64,000 nt of DNA from assembly GCF_030547075.1 (NCBI RefSeq), contig NZ_JAUOQH010000013.1:1-64000 (forward strand). The letters are read 5' to 3'. This DNA is from Alteromonas sp. 1_MG-2023 (GTDB lineage Bacteria > Pseudomonadota > Gammaproteobacteria > Enterobacterales > Alteromonadaceae). The notes under the pieces are model-generated. The model did not search any database. It saw only the letters and a list, made by a program, of their open reading frames with translations, and was not told the DNA's origin. Below, in pieces: positions 1-9,283 of this stretch (within the stretch, counting starts at the first letter, position 1; the number at the start of each line of letters is the position of its first letter). Both the position numbers and the translations under genes were made by a program.

Positions 1-38
1 CGGGAGGCGTATAATACGCCGTTCGTTTTCAGTGTCAA
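1..38 (-). promoter_or_regulatory. rRNA-type promoter, nearest the left edge
   Basis: Minus-strand -35 TTGACA (33-38), 16-bp spacer, -10 TATTAT (11-16), and discriminator ACGCCTCCCG running to position 1. The -10 lies inside a short palindrome at 6-20. The transcript would leave the window at once, so the driven gene (probably 16S rRNA or a tRNA cluster) is not seen. Confidence 0.7.
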
Positions 39-130
39 CGTTTTTCGTAAATTTCTTTTCGAACCGTTGTTAACTCCGAAGAGCTAATGAAAACTGCTTT
101 TCCGGTGCTGTTGCCAACTCCTTGAAGCGA

Positions 131-165
131 GGCGCGCATTCTACATCGTTAAGTTCCGATGTCAA
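131..165 (-). promoter_or_regulatory. rRNA-type promoter, middle of three
   Basis: Minus-strand -35 TTGACA (160-165), 16-bp spacer, -10 TAGAAT (138-143) and discriminator GCGCGCC (131-137). It has the same architecture and direction as the promoter about 120 bp upstream. Confidence 0.7.
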
Positions 166-247
166 CCTTGTTTTTAAACTTTTTAATCAGTCATAAAGCA
201 GGGTTAAGCGCTATGTCTTGTGAGTGCCTGAAGCCCCCTCAAAACGT

Positions 248-282
248 GGAGCGCATTATAGATAGGTGGCGTAAAAGATCAA
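248..282 (-). promoter_or_regulatory. rRNA-type promoter, most upstream of three
   Basis: Read on the minus strand there is a -35 TTGATC (277-282), a 16-bp spacer, a perfect -10 TATAAT (255-260) and a GC-rich discriminator GCGCTCC (248-254). A consensus -10 followed by a GC-rich discriminator is the signature of stringently controlled stable-RNA promoters. It points towards position 1 and off the window. Confidence 0.7.
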
Positions 283-466
283 CCGTTATTTGACACTTAT
301 TTGTATTTAATACCATTTCCAGCTTCAAACGCTCATTTTTACATCATTTGGGTGTATTCCATTGGTCTTTAGGATAGTTCTTTCACATTTTATTGTTCTA
401 ATTGTTACAAATGAGTAAACTATGACCAGCCTTCATTATGATAATAAACACTAGAAAGGTAGGTAT

Positions 467-931
467 ATGAAAGTAGGCTTTATTCAATGCACTGTTATTA
501 GTGCTATCTTTGCAATCGCAGGATATCTGTTGTTTTCATCAGCTAGTATAGAAGCGCACGTTCCGTTAACGGTATCAGCGTCTTTATTAATAAGCGGTAT
601 ATTAACGCCGTGGCTAGCTTCACTCCTTAACAATTCACCCTCTGAAACAGCTGCGCCCTCCACCAGCAGCACAACCACTGAAACACTCTATGTGGGTAAT
701 CTACCGTATCGTGCAAACGAATCTGCGGTTAAAGAGTATTTTGGTAGTTTTGTCGAAGTGCAATCTGTCCGACTCATGAAGGATAGAAAAACTGGCAAGC
801 GAAAAGGTTATGGCTTTATTGAAGTGATAACTAGCGACCTTGACCCAGTAATAGCGAAGACTAACGACTCAGTGTTCCAAGAGCGAACATTAAAAGTTAG
901 GCCAGCTAAAGACAAAGTAGAACAAGCATAA
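467..931 (+). CDS. membrane-anchored RRM RNA-binding protein
   Basis: This 154-residue protein has two hydrophobic segments near its N-terminus (about 5-24 and 34-54), a Ser/Thr/Pro-rich linker, and one RNA recognition motif domain (about 73-150). RNP2 is visible as LYVGNL (74-79) and RNP1 as KGYGFIEV (113-120), with the aromatic RNA-stacking residues present. The RRM is expected to bind single-stranded RNA, and the N-terminus would tether it to the inner membrane. It is a single gene, with a GAAAGG-type ribosome site before the ATG and a strong terminator directly after the stop. It is transcribed away from the rRNA-type promoters. The RNA target is unknown. Confidence 0.85.
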   Translation: MKVGFIQCTVISAIFAIAGYLLFSSASIEAHVPLTVSASLLISGILTPWLASLLNNSPSETAAPSTSSTTTETLYVGNLPYRANESAVKEYFGSFVEVQSVRLMKDRKTGKRKGYGFIEVITSDLDPVIAKTNDSVFQERTLKVRPAKDKVEQA

Positions 932-935
932 GTTA

Positions 936-966
936 AAAAACCTGGGTTTGACCCAGGTTTTTTTTA
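936..966. terminator. bidirectional rho-independent terminator
   Basis: The stem ACCTGGGT / ACCCAGGT has a 3-nt loop and is flanked by A and T runs. It serves the RRM gene on the plus strand and the converging DUF5610-like gene on the minus strand. Confidence 0.9.
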
Positions 967-968
967 CT

Positions 969-2258
969 TTATTCTGAAGCCGCTTGCTGTGGCATCGCGT
1001 TTAATAAGTTTTGATTAAACGTATGGAAGCGATTTATCGCTGATATTAAATCGGGTACTTGTACATCTTTCATCTCACTAATAATACCTGCAAGCAATGT
1101 ATTATAATCATCGCCAGAGCCTAAGGTATTCTCAGCACTTTCGAATGTAGACATCATCTTCTCTAGATACTGTGCTATTGGGCTTACAACATTACCGTAT
1201 TGGTTTTCTGCTTCACCTTCTTCACTATAGTGCTTAACGTTCTCATAAGCCTTTACCATTTCGGTTTGTGTAGTGCGGTTTAACTGCAATGCATACCCAA
1301 CTAACTCTTTATCATCGAAACCTAAATTCAACGCTTGTTCGAAGGCCTTATCCATATCACCGCTATAGAAGGTATCAGCTAAATCTTGTGCTTCACCCAC
1401 AAGGTCCGCAATAGCTGTCATTTCATCTTCGTCTATTTCGCCTTTAACCGAAAAGCTAATGCCGCTTCGTTCAAAGAATTCGTACTGAGATGTTTGTTGT
1501 GCCACAACTGAGTTAGTATCCGAGCCAGTATCTAAGCTCGATTCATCGCTTTCATCATTTGTAGGTATATAAAGTGATGCCTGACTAGCAGCACTGAATT
1601 GTCTGATACTTTCAAAACTAAGGCTTACTTCATCCCCATCTTTGGTTCGAATAAGCAAACTACCTGATTTAGTATCAGATGCAGATACCGCGTTAAGCTC
1701 GCTCACACTCACCGGATTAGAATTGAAGATATTTTGTTCTAAATCGTTGATGCCGCCGTCTATCATTTCACGACTACGGGTAACACCTTCTTCAATATCA
1801 TCATTCATAAAGCCTTCGAGATCTTTTTCAGCCATAGCGAAGCCACGACTTACTCCTTCACGCGCTTGTCCAAACAAACCTTTAAGGGTGTCGTCATCGG
1901 CACCACCATCAGCCGCACCTTGAATGACGCCGGTAACGAACCCAAGTACATTACGAGCGACTTTCTCGAAATCGAATAAGCTTTTATTTTCTTCGCCGTC
2001 ATCTGACTGTTTGCTTTCATTCGGGCGCTTGCCATCAACAACCACATTTTGACTTAAGCTACCACTGAAGACCTTTAAGCCAATACTGGTTTGCGTGCTA
2101 TTCACGGTGACCGTCGCTGAATGCTGCTTGGTAAACTCGGCTGCTTGTTGTAAGCCTTCCTGTTGAAGCTGCTTCTTTATAGCTTCATTCGGGTGAACCG
2201 ATGCCTTTTCATCCACTTTCTGGTCGCCCATGAAAGCCTTAATTTGACTCACGTTCAT
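969..2258 (-). CDS. DUF5610-like protein of unknown function
   Basis: The protein has 429 residues and is acidic and mostly alpha-helical, with no signal peptide or membrane segment. Residues about 90-180, with a segment beginning SLFDFEKVARNVLGFV, resemble the DUF5610 domain found in gammaproteobacteria. The C-terminal half is helical and unassigned. I chose the ATG at 2258 because a GAGGA ribosome site precedes it. An in-frame start 15 codons further upstream (2303) has no such site. It stands alone and converges on the RRM gene. The domain assignment is from memory of the family; no function can be given. Confidence 0.75.
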   Translation of the reverse strand: MNVSQIKAFMGDQKVDEKASVHPNEAIKKQLQQEGLQQAAEFTKQHSATVTVNSTQTSIGLKVFSGSLSQNVVVDGKRPNESKQSDDGEENKSLFDFEKVARNVLGFVTGVIQGAADGGADDDTLKGLFGQAREGVSRGFAMAEKDLEGFMNDDIEEGVTRSREMIDGGINDLEQNIFNSNPVSVSELNAVSASDTKSGSLLIRTKDGDEVSLSFESIRQFSAASQASLYIPTNDESDESSLDTGSDTNSVVAQQTSQYEFFERSGISFSVKGEIDEDEMTAIADLVGEAQDLADTFYSGDMDKAFEQALNLGFDDKELVGYALQLNRTTQTEMVKAYENVKHYSEEGEAENQYGNVVSPIAQYLEKMMSTFESAENTLGSGDDYNTLLAGIISEMKDVQVPDLISAINRFHTFNQNLLNAMPQQAASE

Positions 2259-2415
2259 AATTTGATCCTCACTATCCTCAATCAAGTTATCGGCATCAAT
2301 CACGTATTGTTTAATTTTAATACGAAATTTTTGCTTCTGTGAGTTTTATCCGTTGCACATATAATATAAGGCACTACAATTCGCAGCCTTATTTAAATGA
2401 TGTTCGGAGAATCAC

Positions 2416-3510
2416 ATGACAACCACCACTGCAAAAGACTATCAAGCTCAACTCGATGAGAAAGTGGATCGGTTAGGTACTCTCCTTGCGCCGTTTAACG
2501 CCCCTACCCTGTCGGTGTTTCCGTCTAAACCTGAAAACTACCGCATGCGAGCTGAATTTCGCGTATGGCATGACGGTGACGATCTTTATCACATCATGTT
2601 CGATCAGGGTTCTAAAGAGAAATACCGCGTAGATACATTTCCACCAGCAAGTGAAACCATTAACAATGCTATGCAGCAGTTAATAGAATATTTAAAGCCA
2701 AATGAACTGCTGCGCAAAAAGCTTTTCCAAATTGATTATTTAACTGGGCTATCCGGCGAACTGGTTATTAGCCTTCTTTATCACAAGCCACTAGATGATG
2801 AATGGGAAGCGCAAGCTGAATTGCTTCGCACCTTTTTAGCTACGCAATTTACCGCGGTGAGTATTATTGGGCGGGCTAGAAAGCAAAAACGCATTGTGGG
2901 TAACGATTTTATTATAGAACGGCTACCTATTAATGGCCGTGAATTTGAATTCAAACATATCGAAAATAGCTTTACTCAACCTAATGCAGAAGTGAATTGC
3001 AGCATGATTGAGTGGTCACTTGAATGCTCTGCTCCCCTAACTGGCGATTTACTCGAAATGTATTGCGGTGCAGGGAACTTCTCAATGCCATTGGCAGTTC
3101 ATTTTGACAACGTGATAGGAACCGAAATAGCAAAGCCCTCTGTACAAGCAGCGCAATACAATATTGCGGCAAACCACTTAGATAACGTGAAAATTGTGAG
3201 ACTTTCGGCTGAAGAGTTTACTGAAGCAATGAACGGGGAAAGAACCTTCTCTCGTTTAGAAGGTATCAACTTAACTGAATACAATTTTACTACTGTATTG
3301 GTCGACCCACCTCGAGCAGGGCTAGACGTAGATTCATTAAAGATGATTCAAGGGTACGATAATATTATCTATATTTCTTGTAACCCTGAAACCTTAGCTG
3401 AAAACTTAAGCCTGCTTTGTGAAACTCACGAAGTAGCAAATGCGGCGCTGTTCGATCAATTCCCGTTCACCCACCATATAGAAGCAGGTGTGTTACTCAC
3501 CAAAAAGTAA
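2416..3510 (+). CDS. trmA: tRNA (uracil-5-)-methyltransferase TrmA
   Basis: TrmA uses S-adenosylmethionine to make 5-methyluridine at position 54 of tRNA. The length of 364 residues fits the family. The SAM-binding motif [12 protein letters not shown], the motif [10 protein letters not shown], the catalytic cysteine in YISCNPETL (Cys322) and the general base Glu356 in HHIEAG are all visible. A GGAG ribosome site precedes the ATG. Its closeness to fabR and sthA matches the order in enteric bacteria, where sthA, fabR and trmA are near neighbours. It converges on fabR. Confidence 0.97.
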   Translation: MTTTTAKDYQAQLDEKVDRLGTLLAPFNAPTLSVFPSKPENYRMRAEFRVWHDGDDLYHIMFDQGSKEKYRVDTFPPASETINNAMQQLIEYLKPNELLRKKLFQIDYLTGLSGELVISLLYHKPLDDEWEAQAELLRTFLATQFTAVSIIGRARKQKRIVGNDFIIERLPINGREFEFKHIENSFTQPNAEVNCSMIEWSLECSAPLTGDLLEMYCGAGNFSMPLAVHFDNVIGTEIAKPSVQAAQYNIAANHLDNVKIVRLSAEEFTEAMNGERTFSRLEGINLTEYNFTTVLVDPPRAGLDVDSLKMIQGYDNIIYISCNPETLAENLSLLCETHEVANAALFDQFPFTHHIEAGVLLTKK

Positions 3511-3590
3511 TGCTCTGTATATTATGAATATCGCATATTGTAAATGTGGCACATTGTGAATGAATGCGCAGCACACTTAGGTTTTAAAGC

Positions 3591-4211
3591 TTAAGATGCG
3601 TCGGAAGATGTCTCTGATGAAAGCTTCGACATTGCGCCCAATTGCACGAAACGTAATTGGGCTTTAACCCTTTCGCCAATTTCGACCTTCAGTTTAGTAT
3701 CAGCTTCTAGTGCTTCTGCCCCTGCACTAAATACCAACCGAACCATAGCATCCGCTTGGAGCTGCGCAACATTATACTCTACGCTTTGTTGCTCGATGAT
3801 GTAATCGGTTAGCTCTTCAATAAAATGTTGAATTTCTCGAAAAACCGCCATTCGGTATGCAGCTGATGTGCCTGTATGTTCCCGCAACAATAATCTAAAT
3901 ACATTTTTGTTTGCAGAAATAAACTCCATAAAGGTTTCAACTGACGTGTGGATCACCCCGCCACCTGAAGCGATTCGACGGCGAGCCTGGCGCATTAATT
4001 GACGAAGGGCTAACCCAGCTTCATCCACCAGCGTTAACCCTAATTCATCCATGTCTTTAAAGTGTCGGTAGAAAGACGTTGGCGCAATGCCAGCTTCTCG
4101 TGCTACTTCACGTAAGCTAATAGCAGACAAACTGCGGTTTTCATCCAGTAGTAGGAATGCCGCATGAATGATATTTTGGCGGGTTTTAAGCTTTTGTTCC
4201 TGACGAGTCAC
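3591..4211 (-). CDS. fabR: TetR-family repressor FabR (unsaturated fatty acid control)
   Basis: This 206-residue TetR-type regulator has an N-terminal helix-turn-helix (about 27-50) with the segment [18 protein letters not shown], which is typical of FabR. The ligand domain keeps FabR-like stretches such as [17 protein letters not shown] and [14 protein letters not shown]. FabR and the related DesT repress unsaturated fatty acid genes in response to acyl-CoA or acyl-ACP composition. An acyl desaturase gene lies 1.9 kb away, a natural target. The start is GTG at 4211, which is less certain because the ribosome site is weak. Confidence 0.92.
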   Translation of the reverse strand: MTRQEQKLKTRQNIIHAAFLLLDENRSLSAISLREVAREAGIAPTSFYRHFKDMDELGLTLVDEAGLALRQLMRQARRRIASGGGVIHTSVETFMEFISANKNVFRLLLREHTGTSAAYRMAVFREIQHFIEELTDYIIEQQSVEYNVAQLQADAMVRLVFSAGAEALEADTKLKVEIGERVKAQLRFVQLGAMSKLSSETSSDAS

Positions 4212-4534
4212 AATAATACCAGTTTGTTAGTCTTCACTAGTCTATCGCATGAGTACCTATAGGGAGAAGCTTAAATTCATTCTGCCCTAGGGTGAAACAC
4301 TAATAGTGCTTACTCAATACTATCTCCGTAGCGTTTTTTAGTAACTGTTGTTACTGTACAGCCTTATTTTAACAAATTATTAACCAGATAGCCGTTATCC
4401 CAATGTGGACATGATAGGTATTACTGAAACTTTGACAAAGTGCCTAACCAGAATTGTCTTATCTAACTATTTACTTTGGGAATGCAGGGCTATGGGGTTA
4501 ACGGCCTACATGAACAAAAATAGCTGACCTAATA
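4212..4534. other. intergenic region between fabR and the thioredoxin-fold gene
   Basis: This divergent intergenic region of 323 bp must hold the promoters of fabR (leftward) and of the tandem thioredoxin-fold gene (rightward). It contains the 16-bp palindrome listed separately and an overlapping CTGTACAG (4354-4361). I see no gene in it. Confidence 0.6.
4340..4355. promoter_or_regulatory. palindrome, candidate FabR/DesT-type operator
   Basis: AGTAACTGTTGTTACT has perfect 6-bp arms around a 4-nt centre. It sits in the divergent fabR promoter region, where autoregulation would act. Its layout recalls DesT/FabR operators, but I have no matched consensus, so this is inference. Confidence 0.35.
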
Positions 4535-5857
4535 ATGAAAAAAAGTATTCAGCCTTACGTGCTACGGTTAATTTCGAGTAATATGCTACGAAGTATTAAA
4601 CGCGCCTATTATATTTGTGCACGAATTTTTACTCGTGGTGTACCTAAATTAGAGATTTTCATTAAAGTAGATGATCCTTACTCACTTCTACTTATTCAAA
4701 CACTGCCGATTTTAGAAAAAAAGTACCAAGTAAATATCAAAGCTCGCGTCATTATCAATTCAGATCCAGTCATGTTTCCCGAATTAGCTATGTGGAACCA
4801 ACACTCAGTTAACGATGCGTTGCATTTAGCAAACGTCTACCGCCTTCATTTTCCGTGTTCGGCTACTAGGGTTACTCACCAAGCTCGCTCAGTTTTTACT
4901 GCGTCCTGTGCCGTTCAGCAAAAAATAGATGAAGGCGCTTCATGGGCGGACATCGCTGAATTGCTACTAGCCTATTGGAAAGGTGTTCATATTGATGCCT
5001 CGTCTAGCATTGATGAGGCGGCATTAGAAAAACGCTTTGAAGCACACCTCCATCAACTTTCTTCGAAAGGTCACTATCTGCCCGCCACGATTTATTATGA
5101 TGGCGAATGGTATTGGGGAGTAGATAGGCTTGATCACCTAGAACGTCGACTTATCGAAGAAGGCTATGCAATTCAATCCAACACGAAAATTGAATTTAAT
5201 AAAACCTACGCTTCGCTATTTCAACCTCTCAACGATGCTAACGTGAAGGAAAAGCACGCCGAACCCTTAACGCTTTTTTGGTCTGCCCGTAGCCCCTATT
5301 CTTATATTGCGTTGCTACAGGCAGTAAAACTAACCATGCACTACGGCATTCCCCTTGAAGTAAAACCGGTACTGCCGATGATGATGCGTGGGTTATACGT
5401 GCCGCCCACAAAAGCTATGTATATATTTCTAGATACAAAACGCGAAGCGCAAAAACAGGGAATTGAATATGGGTTTCTTGCCGATCCGTTAGGTGAAGGT
5501 GTAGAGCGATGCTATGCACTATTAGCTTATGCACGGGAAAACAATAAATACATAGACTATTTACTGTCGTTTGCGAAGTCGGTAAATGCTCATGGTGTTA
5601 GAGCAGATACTGATAGTGGAATGAGGAAAATAGTAGAAGGCGCAGGTTTGTCTTGGCAGGAAGCGAAGTTACATCTAACCAATACTGACTACAAAGAAGA
5701 GGTCAGTGCAAACCAAACGGATATATACCAAAAAGGCAGTTGGGGTGTGCCTGTTTTCAGATATAAAGATATTCAGGTATGGGGCCAAGATAGGTTATTT
5801 GTTATGGAAGATACCATTCGGCAGTATCTTATCGAAAAAAACGTCCCAAATATTTAA
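4535..5857 (+). CDS. tandem DsbA/HCCA isomerase-like thioredoxin-fold protein
   Basis: The protein has 440 residues and two thioredoxin-fold repeats of the DsbA/2-hydroxychromene-2-carboxylate isomerase (kappa GST) type. The first runs about 38-225, with DDPYSLLL at its active-site position. The second runs about 245-435, with RSPYSYIA, the Ser-containing motif of this family, and ends with the cis-Pro loop GVPVF. Neither repeat has a CxxC pair, so disulfide oxidase activity is unlikely. A glutathione-dependent isomerase or transferase role is more plausible. It lies upstream of the desaturase on the same strand, 222 bp away, and may be co-regulated. The start is uncertain: no clear ribosome site is seen, and an internal ATG at residue 18 is an alternative. 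Confidence 0.8.
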   Translation: MKKSIQPYVLRLISSNMLRSIKRAYYICARIFTRGVPKLEIFIKVDDPYSLLLIQTLPILEKKYQVNIKARVIINSDPVMFPELAMWNQHSVNDALHLANVYRLHFPCSATRVTHQARSVFTASCAVQQKIDEGASWADIAELLLAYWKGVHIDASSSIDEAALEKRFEAHLHQLSSKGHYLPATIYYDGEWYWGVDRLDHLERRLIEEGYAIQSNTKIEFNKTYASLFQPLNDANVKEKHAEPLTLFWSARSPYSYIALLQAVKLTMHYGIPLEVKPVLPMMMRGLYVPPTKAMYIFLDTKREAQKQGIEYGFLADPLGEGVERCYALLAYARENNKYIDYLLSFAKSVNAHGVRADTDSGMRKIVEGAGLSWQEAKLHLTNTDYKEEVSANQTDIYQKGSWGVPVFRYKDIQVWGQDRLFVMEDTIRQYLIEKNVPNI

Positions 5858-5984
5858 CAACGAACCCCCACAGCATGAAGCACTATCAGCTTAAAGCAAT
5901 AGAATAATTCCCTTTGTAAACAGCTATAAACCCATTCATGTATAAAGTGTAGTAGGCAATTTTTAGAAGCTTACTATAATTAAA

Positions 5985-6000
5985 GTTTACACACGTAAGC
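5985..6000. promoter_or_regulatory. imperfect palindrome upstream of the desaturase gene
   Basis: GTTTACACACGTAAGC has 6-bp arms with one mismatch around a 4-nt centre, about 80 bp before the desaturase start. It could be a FabR operator. The assignment rests only on position and symmetry. Confidence 0.3.
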
Positions 6001-6079
6001 AGAACTTCTGTCCATTCTGCTTGCCTGATGAGCAATAAAACGATAAATTAGCGCACAGTTGTAAGCTGAGTTGTAGAAA

Positions 6080-7207
6080 ATGAATAAACCACCTCTTATC
6101 CTGACGAATGTCTTAGTGTTCATAATTACCGGCGCCATCGCCTTTATTGGCGTACCTGTATGGGTTATCAATCATGGAATTGATTGGGCGGAAATAGGCA
6201 CTGCGATTTTCTTATTTTATTTCACTGGTATGTCAATTACTGCCGGTTACCATCGTCTGTGGTCACATAAAACCTATGATGCGAATATTGTCGTGCGCGT
6301 AATACTTGCTATCGGCGGCGCAATGGCACTGCAAAATAGTATTTTGCACTGGAGTTCAGATCACAGAATTCACCACCGTCATGTAGATGACAACGATAAA
6401 GACCCTTATTCAGCAAAGCGCGGGTTATGGTTTGCACATATTGGTTGGATGCTCCGCGAGTATCAAGAGAAGCGATATGACGACTATAGAAACTGTAAAG
6501 ACTTGCAGAAAGATAAAGTTGTTATGTGGCAACACAACTACTACCTGCCTATCGTTCTTGCTGCTAACTTTGGCGTTACTTGCTTTTTAGGTTGGTTGAA
6601 TGGCGACATTCTAGGCATGATTTTAGTGGCTGGCGTATTGCGCTTGGTTCTTGTTCATCACGTCACTTTCTTTATTAATTCCTTAGCACATTTCTGGGGA
6701 AACCAGCCGTACACTGATTCAAACACGGCCAGAGATAACGGCGTACTTGCGTTTTTCACCTTTGGCGAGGGTTATCACAATTACCATCATATTTTTGAAT
6801 ATGACTACCGCAACGGTATTCGTTGGTATCAGTTTGATCCAACAAAATGGTTAATCCGCGGACTTTCTTACGTAGGTCTAACGCATAACCTACGTCGTGT
6901 GCCTGAAGAGCGTATTGAAAAAGCGAGAGCGGCAATGCAATTGCAACGAACCAGTGAGCAAGTATCAGTGTTGCCAAATGCAGAAGAGCTTATGCATACC
7001 ATTGAGCAAGAGTACGAACTACTGATGCAACGCATGTCTGATTACTATGCAGCGAAGAAGCGTTTGATGAAAATAAAACAAAAATCACTTCGACGCACCC
7101 TTGAAGGCTTAGAGCTTACGGACAAGTATAAAGAACTTAAGCATGCGTTAGCTGAACAAAAAGAAAAGTGGCTCCAGCTGCAGAGTCTACCGCTTCAAAC
7201 AGCATAG
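6080..7207 (+). CDS. acyl-CoA/acyl-lipid desaturase (delta-9 type)
   Basis: This 375-residue membrane di-iron desaturase would put a cis double bond into saturated acyl chains, using oxygen and an electron carrier. The three histidine boxes are present: HRLWSH (58-63), HRIHH (95-99) and HNYHH (233-237). Hydrophobic segments at about 8-30, 40-57, 75-88 and 155-200 fit the four-helix topology. The last 85 residues are a charged, probably coiled-coil extension beyond the catalytic core. A gene for a FabR-type repressor is close by, suggesting control of membrane fluidity. A terminator follows. Confidence 0.92.
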   Translation: MNKPPLILTNVLVFIITGAIAFIGVPVWVINHGIDWAEIGTAIFLFYFTGMSITAGYHRLWSHKTYDANIVVRVILAIGGAMALQNSILHWSSDHRIHHRHVDDNDKDPYSAKRGLWFAHIGWMLREYQEKRYDDYRNCKDLQKDKVVMWQHNYYLPIVLAANFGVTCFLGWLNGDILGMILVAGVLRLVLVHHVTFFINSLAHFWGNQPYTDSNTARDNGVLAFFTFGEGYHNYHHIFEYDYRNGIRWYQFDPTKWLIRGLSYVGLTHNLRRVPEERIEKARAAMQLQRTSEQVSVLPNAEELMHTIEQEYELLMQRMSDYYAAKKRLMKIKQKSLRRTLEGLELTDKYKELKHALAEQKEKWLQLQSLPLQTA

Positions 7208-7238
7208 ATTTACTGGCTCCATCCCATTCTACATAAAA

Positions 7239-7269
7239 ACCCACATGCGCTTTGCTCATGTGGGTTTTG
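7239..7269 (+). terminator. rho-independent terminator after the desaturase gene
   Basis: A 9-bp stem ACCCACATG / CATGTGGGT with a 9-nt loop is followed by a T run. Confidence 0.85.
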
Positions 7270-7375
7270 TTTATTTGGCGATTAGCACTAGAGTTAGAGT
7301 GATAAACCCAGTAACGTAGATTATTAGTAGTAGTAATTTTACGACAAGCTCGGCACTCATAAATAGGATGCAGTT

Positions 7376-8803
7376 ATGGCGACTAAGCAAAAAGAAAAAT
7401 CAGTAACCCCTTCATTCCAATACGATGCAATTGTTATTGGTACTGGACCAGGGGGTGAAGGGGTTGCCATGCAATTGGCTAAAGCAGGCAAGAATGTCGC
7501 CGTAGTTGAAAGGTATGAAGCTGTTGGGGGTGGTTGTACGCATTGGGGAACTATTCCCTCAAAGGCGCTGAGACACTCAGTCAGTCGCTTAATTGAATAT
7601 AATAGTTCGCCACTTTTTGCTGACAATCATGTCAGTAGAAGCCTCACGTTTGCAGAAATAATGCGACACGCAAGTGGTGTTGTGAACAGCCAAACCCGCC
7701 TACGTTCTTCGTTTTATGATAGAAATAGAGTTACTCTGTATCACGGAGAGGCGAGCTTTATTGATGCCAATACATTACAAATTGTTCGTGAAGATGGCTC
7801 TAAAGACATTTTAACCGCAGCACAAATCGCCATTGCTACGGGATCTCGCCCTTACACGCCACCTGATATCGACTTTGATCACCCTCGTATTTACAACTCC
7901 GACACTATTTTATCTCTTGATCATGATCCAAAATCTATCATTATTTACGGCGCTGGGGTTATCGGGTCGGAATATGCCAGTATCTTTAGAGGGATGGGCG
8001 TAAAAGTAGACTTAGTGAATATGCGGGACAGACTTCTGTCTTTCCTAGATGCAGAGATATCAGATGCATTAAGTTATCACTTGTGGAACAACGGCGTGCT
8101 AATCAGGCATAACGAAACCTATAAATCAGTTGAAGGAAAAGACGGCAGCGTAATATTGAATTTGGAATCGGGCAAGCGGATGAAAGCTGACTGCCTATTA
8201 TTCGCAAATGGTCGAACTGGTAATACGGATATGCTGGGCTTAGATGCGGTTGGCATAAAAGCGGATAATCGCGGGCAACTTAGCGTCAATGAGAAATACC
8301 AAACGCAAGTAGATAATATCTTCGCTGTGGGTGATGTTATTGGCTACCCAAGCTTAGCATCTGCTGCGTACAATCAGGGCCGATTTGCCGCTGAAGCCAT
8401 GTTAGGGTCCACCACACATACCGCATTGGTGGCTGATATTCCTACCGGTATTTATACCATTCCAGAGATTAGCTCTGTGGGTAAAACCGAGCAAGAGCTT
8501 ACCGCAGCCAAAGTCCCTTATGAAGTGGGCCGAGCACAGTTTAAACATTTAGCTCGTGCGCAGATTGCATCAACACAGGTGGGTAGCTTAAAGATTCTAT
8601 TCCACAGAGAAACTAAGAAAGTCTTAGGTATTCATTGCTTTGGAGAGCGTGCATCTGAGATTGTTCACATTGGGCAAGCTATTATGCAGCAAAAAGGCGA
8701 AGGAAATACTATCGACTACTTTGTGAATACAACGTTTAATTACCCAACAATGGCTGAAGCTTATCGCGTAGCCGCGATTAATGGGTTGAATAGAATATTT
8801 TAG
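7376..8803 (+). CDS. sthA: soluble pyridine nucleotide transhydrogenase SthA
   Basis: SthA is a cytoplasmic FAD enzyme that transfers hydride between NADPH and NAD+, rebalancing the two pools. The protein has 475 residues. The FAD dinucleotide site is GTGPGGEG (22-29), and the redox motif reads [13 protein letters not shown], with a single cysteine (Cys54) in place of the CxxxxC pair of lipoamide dehydrogenases, which is diagnostic of SthA. The NAD(P) site [12 protein letters not shown] follows, and the dimerisation domain is complete. An AGGATG ribosome site precedes the ATG. A shared terminator lies after the stop. Confidence 0.97.
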   Translation: MATKQKEKSVTPSFQYDAIVIGTGPGGEGVAMQLAKAGKNVAVVERYEAVGGGCTHWGTIPSKALRHSVSRLIEYNSSPLFADNHVSRSLTFAEIMRHASGVVNSQTRLRSSFYDRNRVTLYHGEASFIDANTLQIVREDGSKDILTAAQIAIATGSRPYTPPDIDFDHPRIYNSDTILSLDHDPKSIIIYGAGVIGSEYASIFRGMGVKVDLVNMRDRLLSFLDAEISDALSYHLWNNGVLIRHNETYKSVEGKDGSVILNLESGKRMKADCLLFANGRTGNTDMLGLDAVGIKADNRGQLSVNEKYQTQVDNIFAVGDVIGYPSLASAAYNQGRFAAEAMLGSTTHTALVADIPTGIYTIPEISSVGKTEQELTAAKVPYEVGRAQFKHLARAQIASTQVGSLKILFHRETKKVLGIHCFGERASEIVHIGQAIMQQKGEGNTIDYFVNTTFNYPTMAEAYRVAAINGLNRIF

Positions 8804-8817
8804 GGGAATTTAAAGAC

Positions 8818-8846
8818 AAAAAACCGGCATCAAGTGCCGGTTTTTT
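8818..8846. terminator. bidirectional terminator between sthA and a small secreted gene
   Basis: Stem AACCGGCA / TGCCGGTT with a 5-nt loop, flanked by A and T runs, lies between two converging genes. Confidence 0.9.
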
Positions 8847-8859
8847 AGAGCGACTAATC

Positions 8860-9168
8860 TTAGTTAGCAGCTAGAGTGTTTAGCGCAGAAAGCGCATCTC
8901 TGTGTGCCACGACATCGATCTGCATTTTTTCTTGGTCGAATGTCATTGTTGCAATCGCGTAGTCTCCAAGACTTTCGCTGGCAACATTAACTAAATCTGT
9001 TTGTGCATCACGGAAATGAATGTTGTTGTTGATATTGTCAGCTATACATTCATTATTCAATTCGAACGATTTTGCGTCCATACAATCGAAAAGCTGGTTT
9101 TCGCCAGAGCCCGCATGCGCAATACCAAAGACGGACATTAAGGTTAATCCTAGTACTACTTTACGCAT
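8860..9168 (-). CDS. small secreted protein of unknown function
   Basis: This is a 102-residue protein with a clear Sec signal peptide (cleavage probably after AHA, residue 19) and two cysteines in the mature part (FDCMDAKSFELNNECI) that could form a disulfide in the periplasm. I do not recognise the family. I chose the ATG at 9168 because AGGAG sits just before it and the signal peptide begins there; a longer frame upstream (to 9210) lacks both. Confidence 0.75.
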   Translation of the reverse strand: MRKVVLGLTLMSVFGIAHAGSGENQLFDCMDAKSFELNNECIADNINNNIHFRDAQTDLVNVASESLGDYAIATMTFDQEKMQIDVVAHRDALSALNTLAAN

Positions 9169-9283
9169 GGTTTTTCTCCTGTTTTGCAGTTGGTAACTGC
9201 GATGATCCAATAATAATGTATATACGTTTTAATGTCAAATCAGATCACGGAAATATGACAGCAATATTACAAGCTGAAATAAT

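Noticed and set aside
2259..2303. N-terminal extension of the DUF5610-like protein
   Set aside because: The start at 2258 has a clear GAGGA site and the extension does not.
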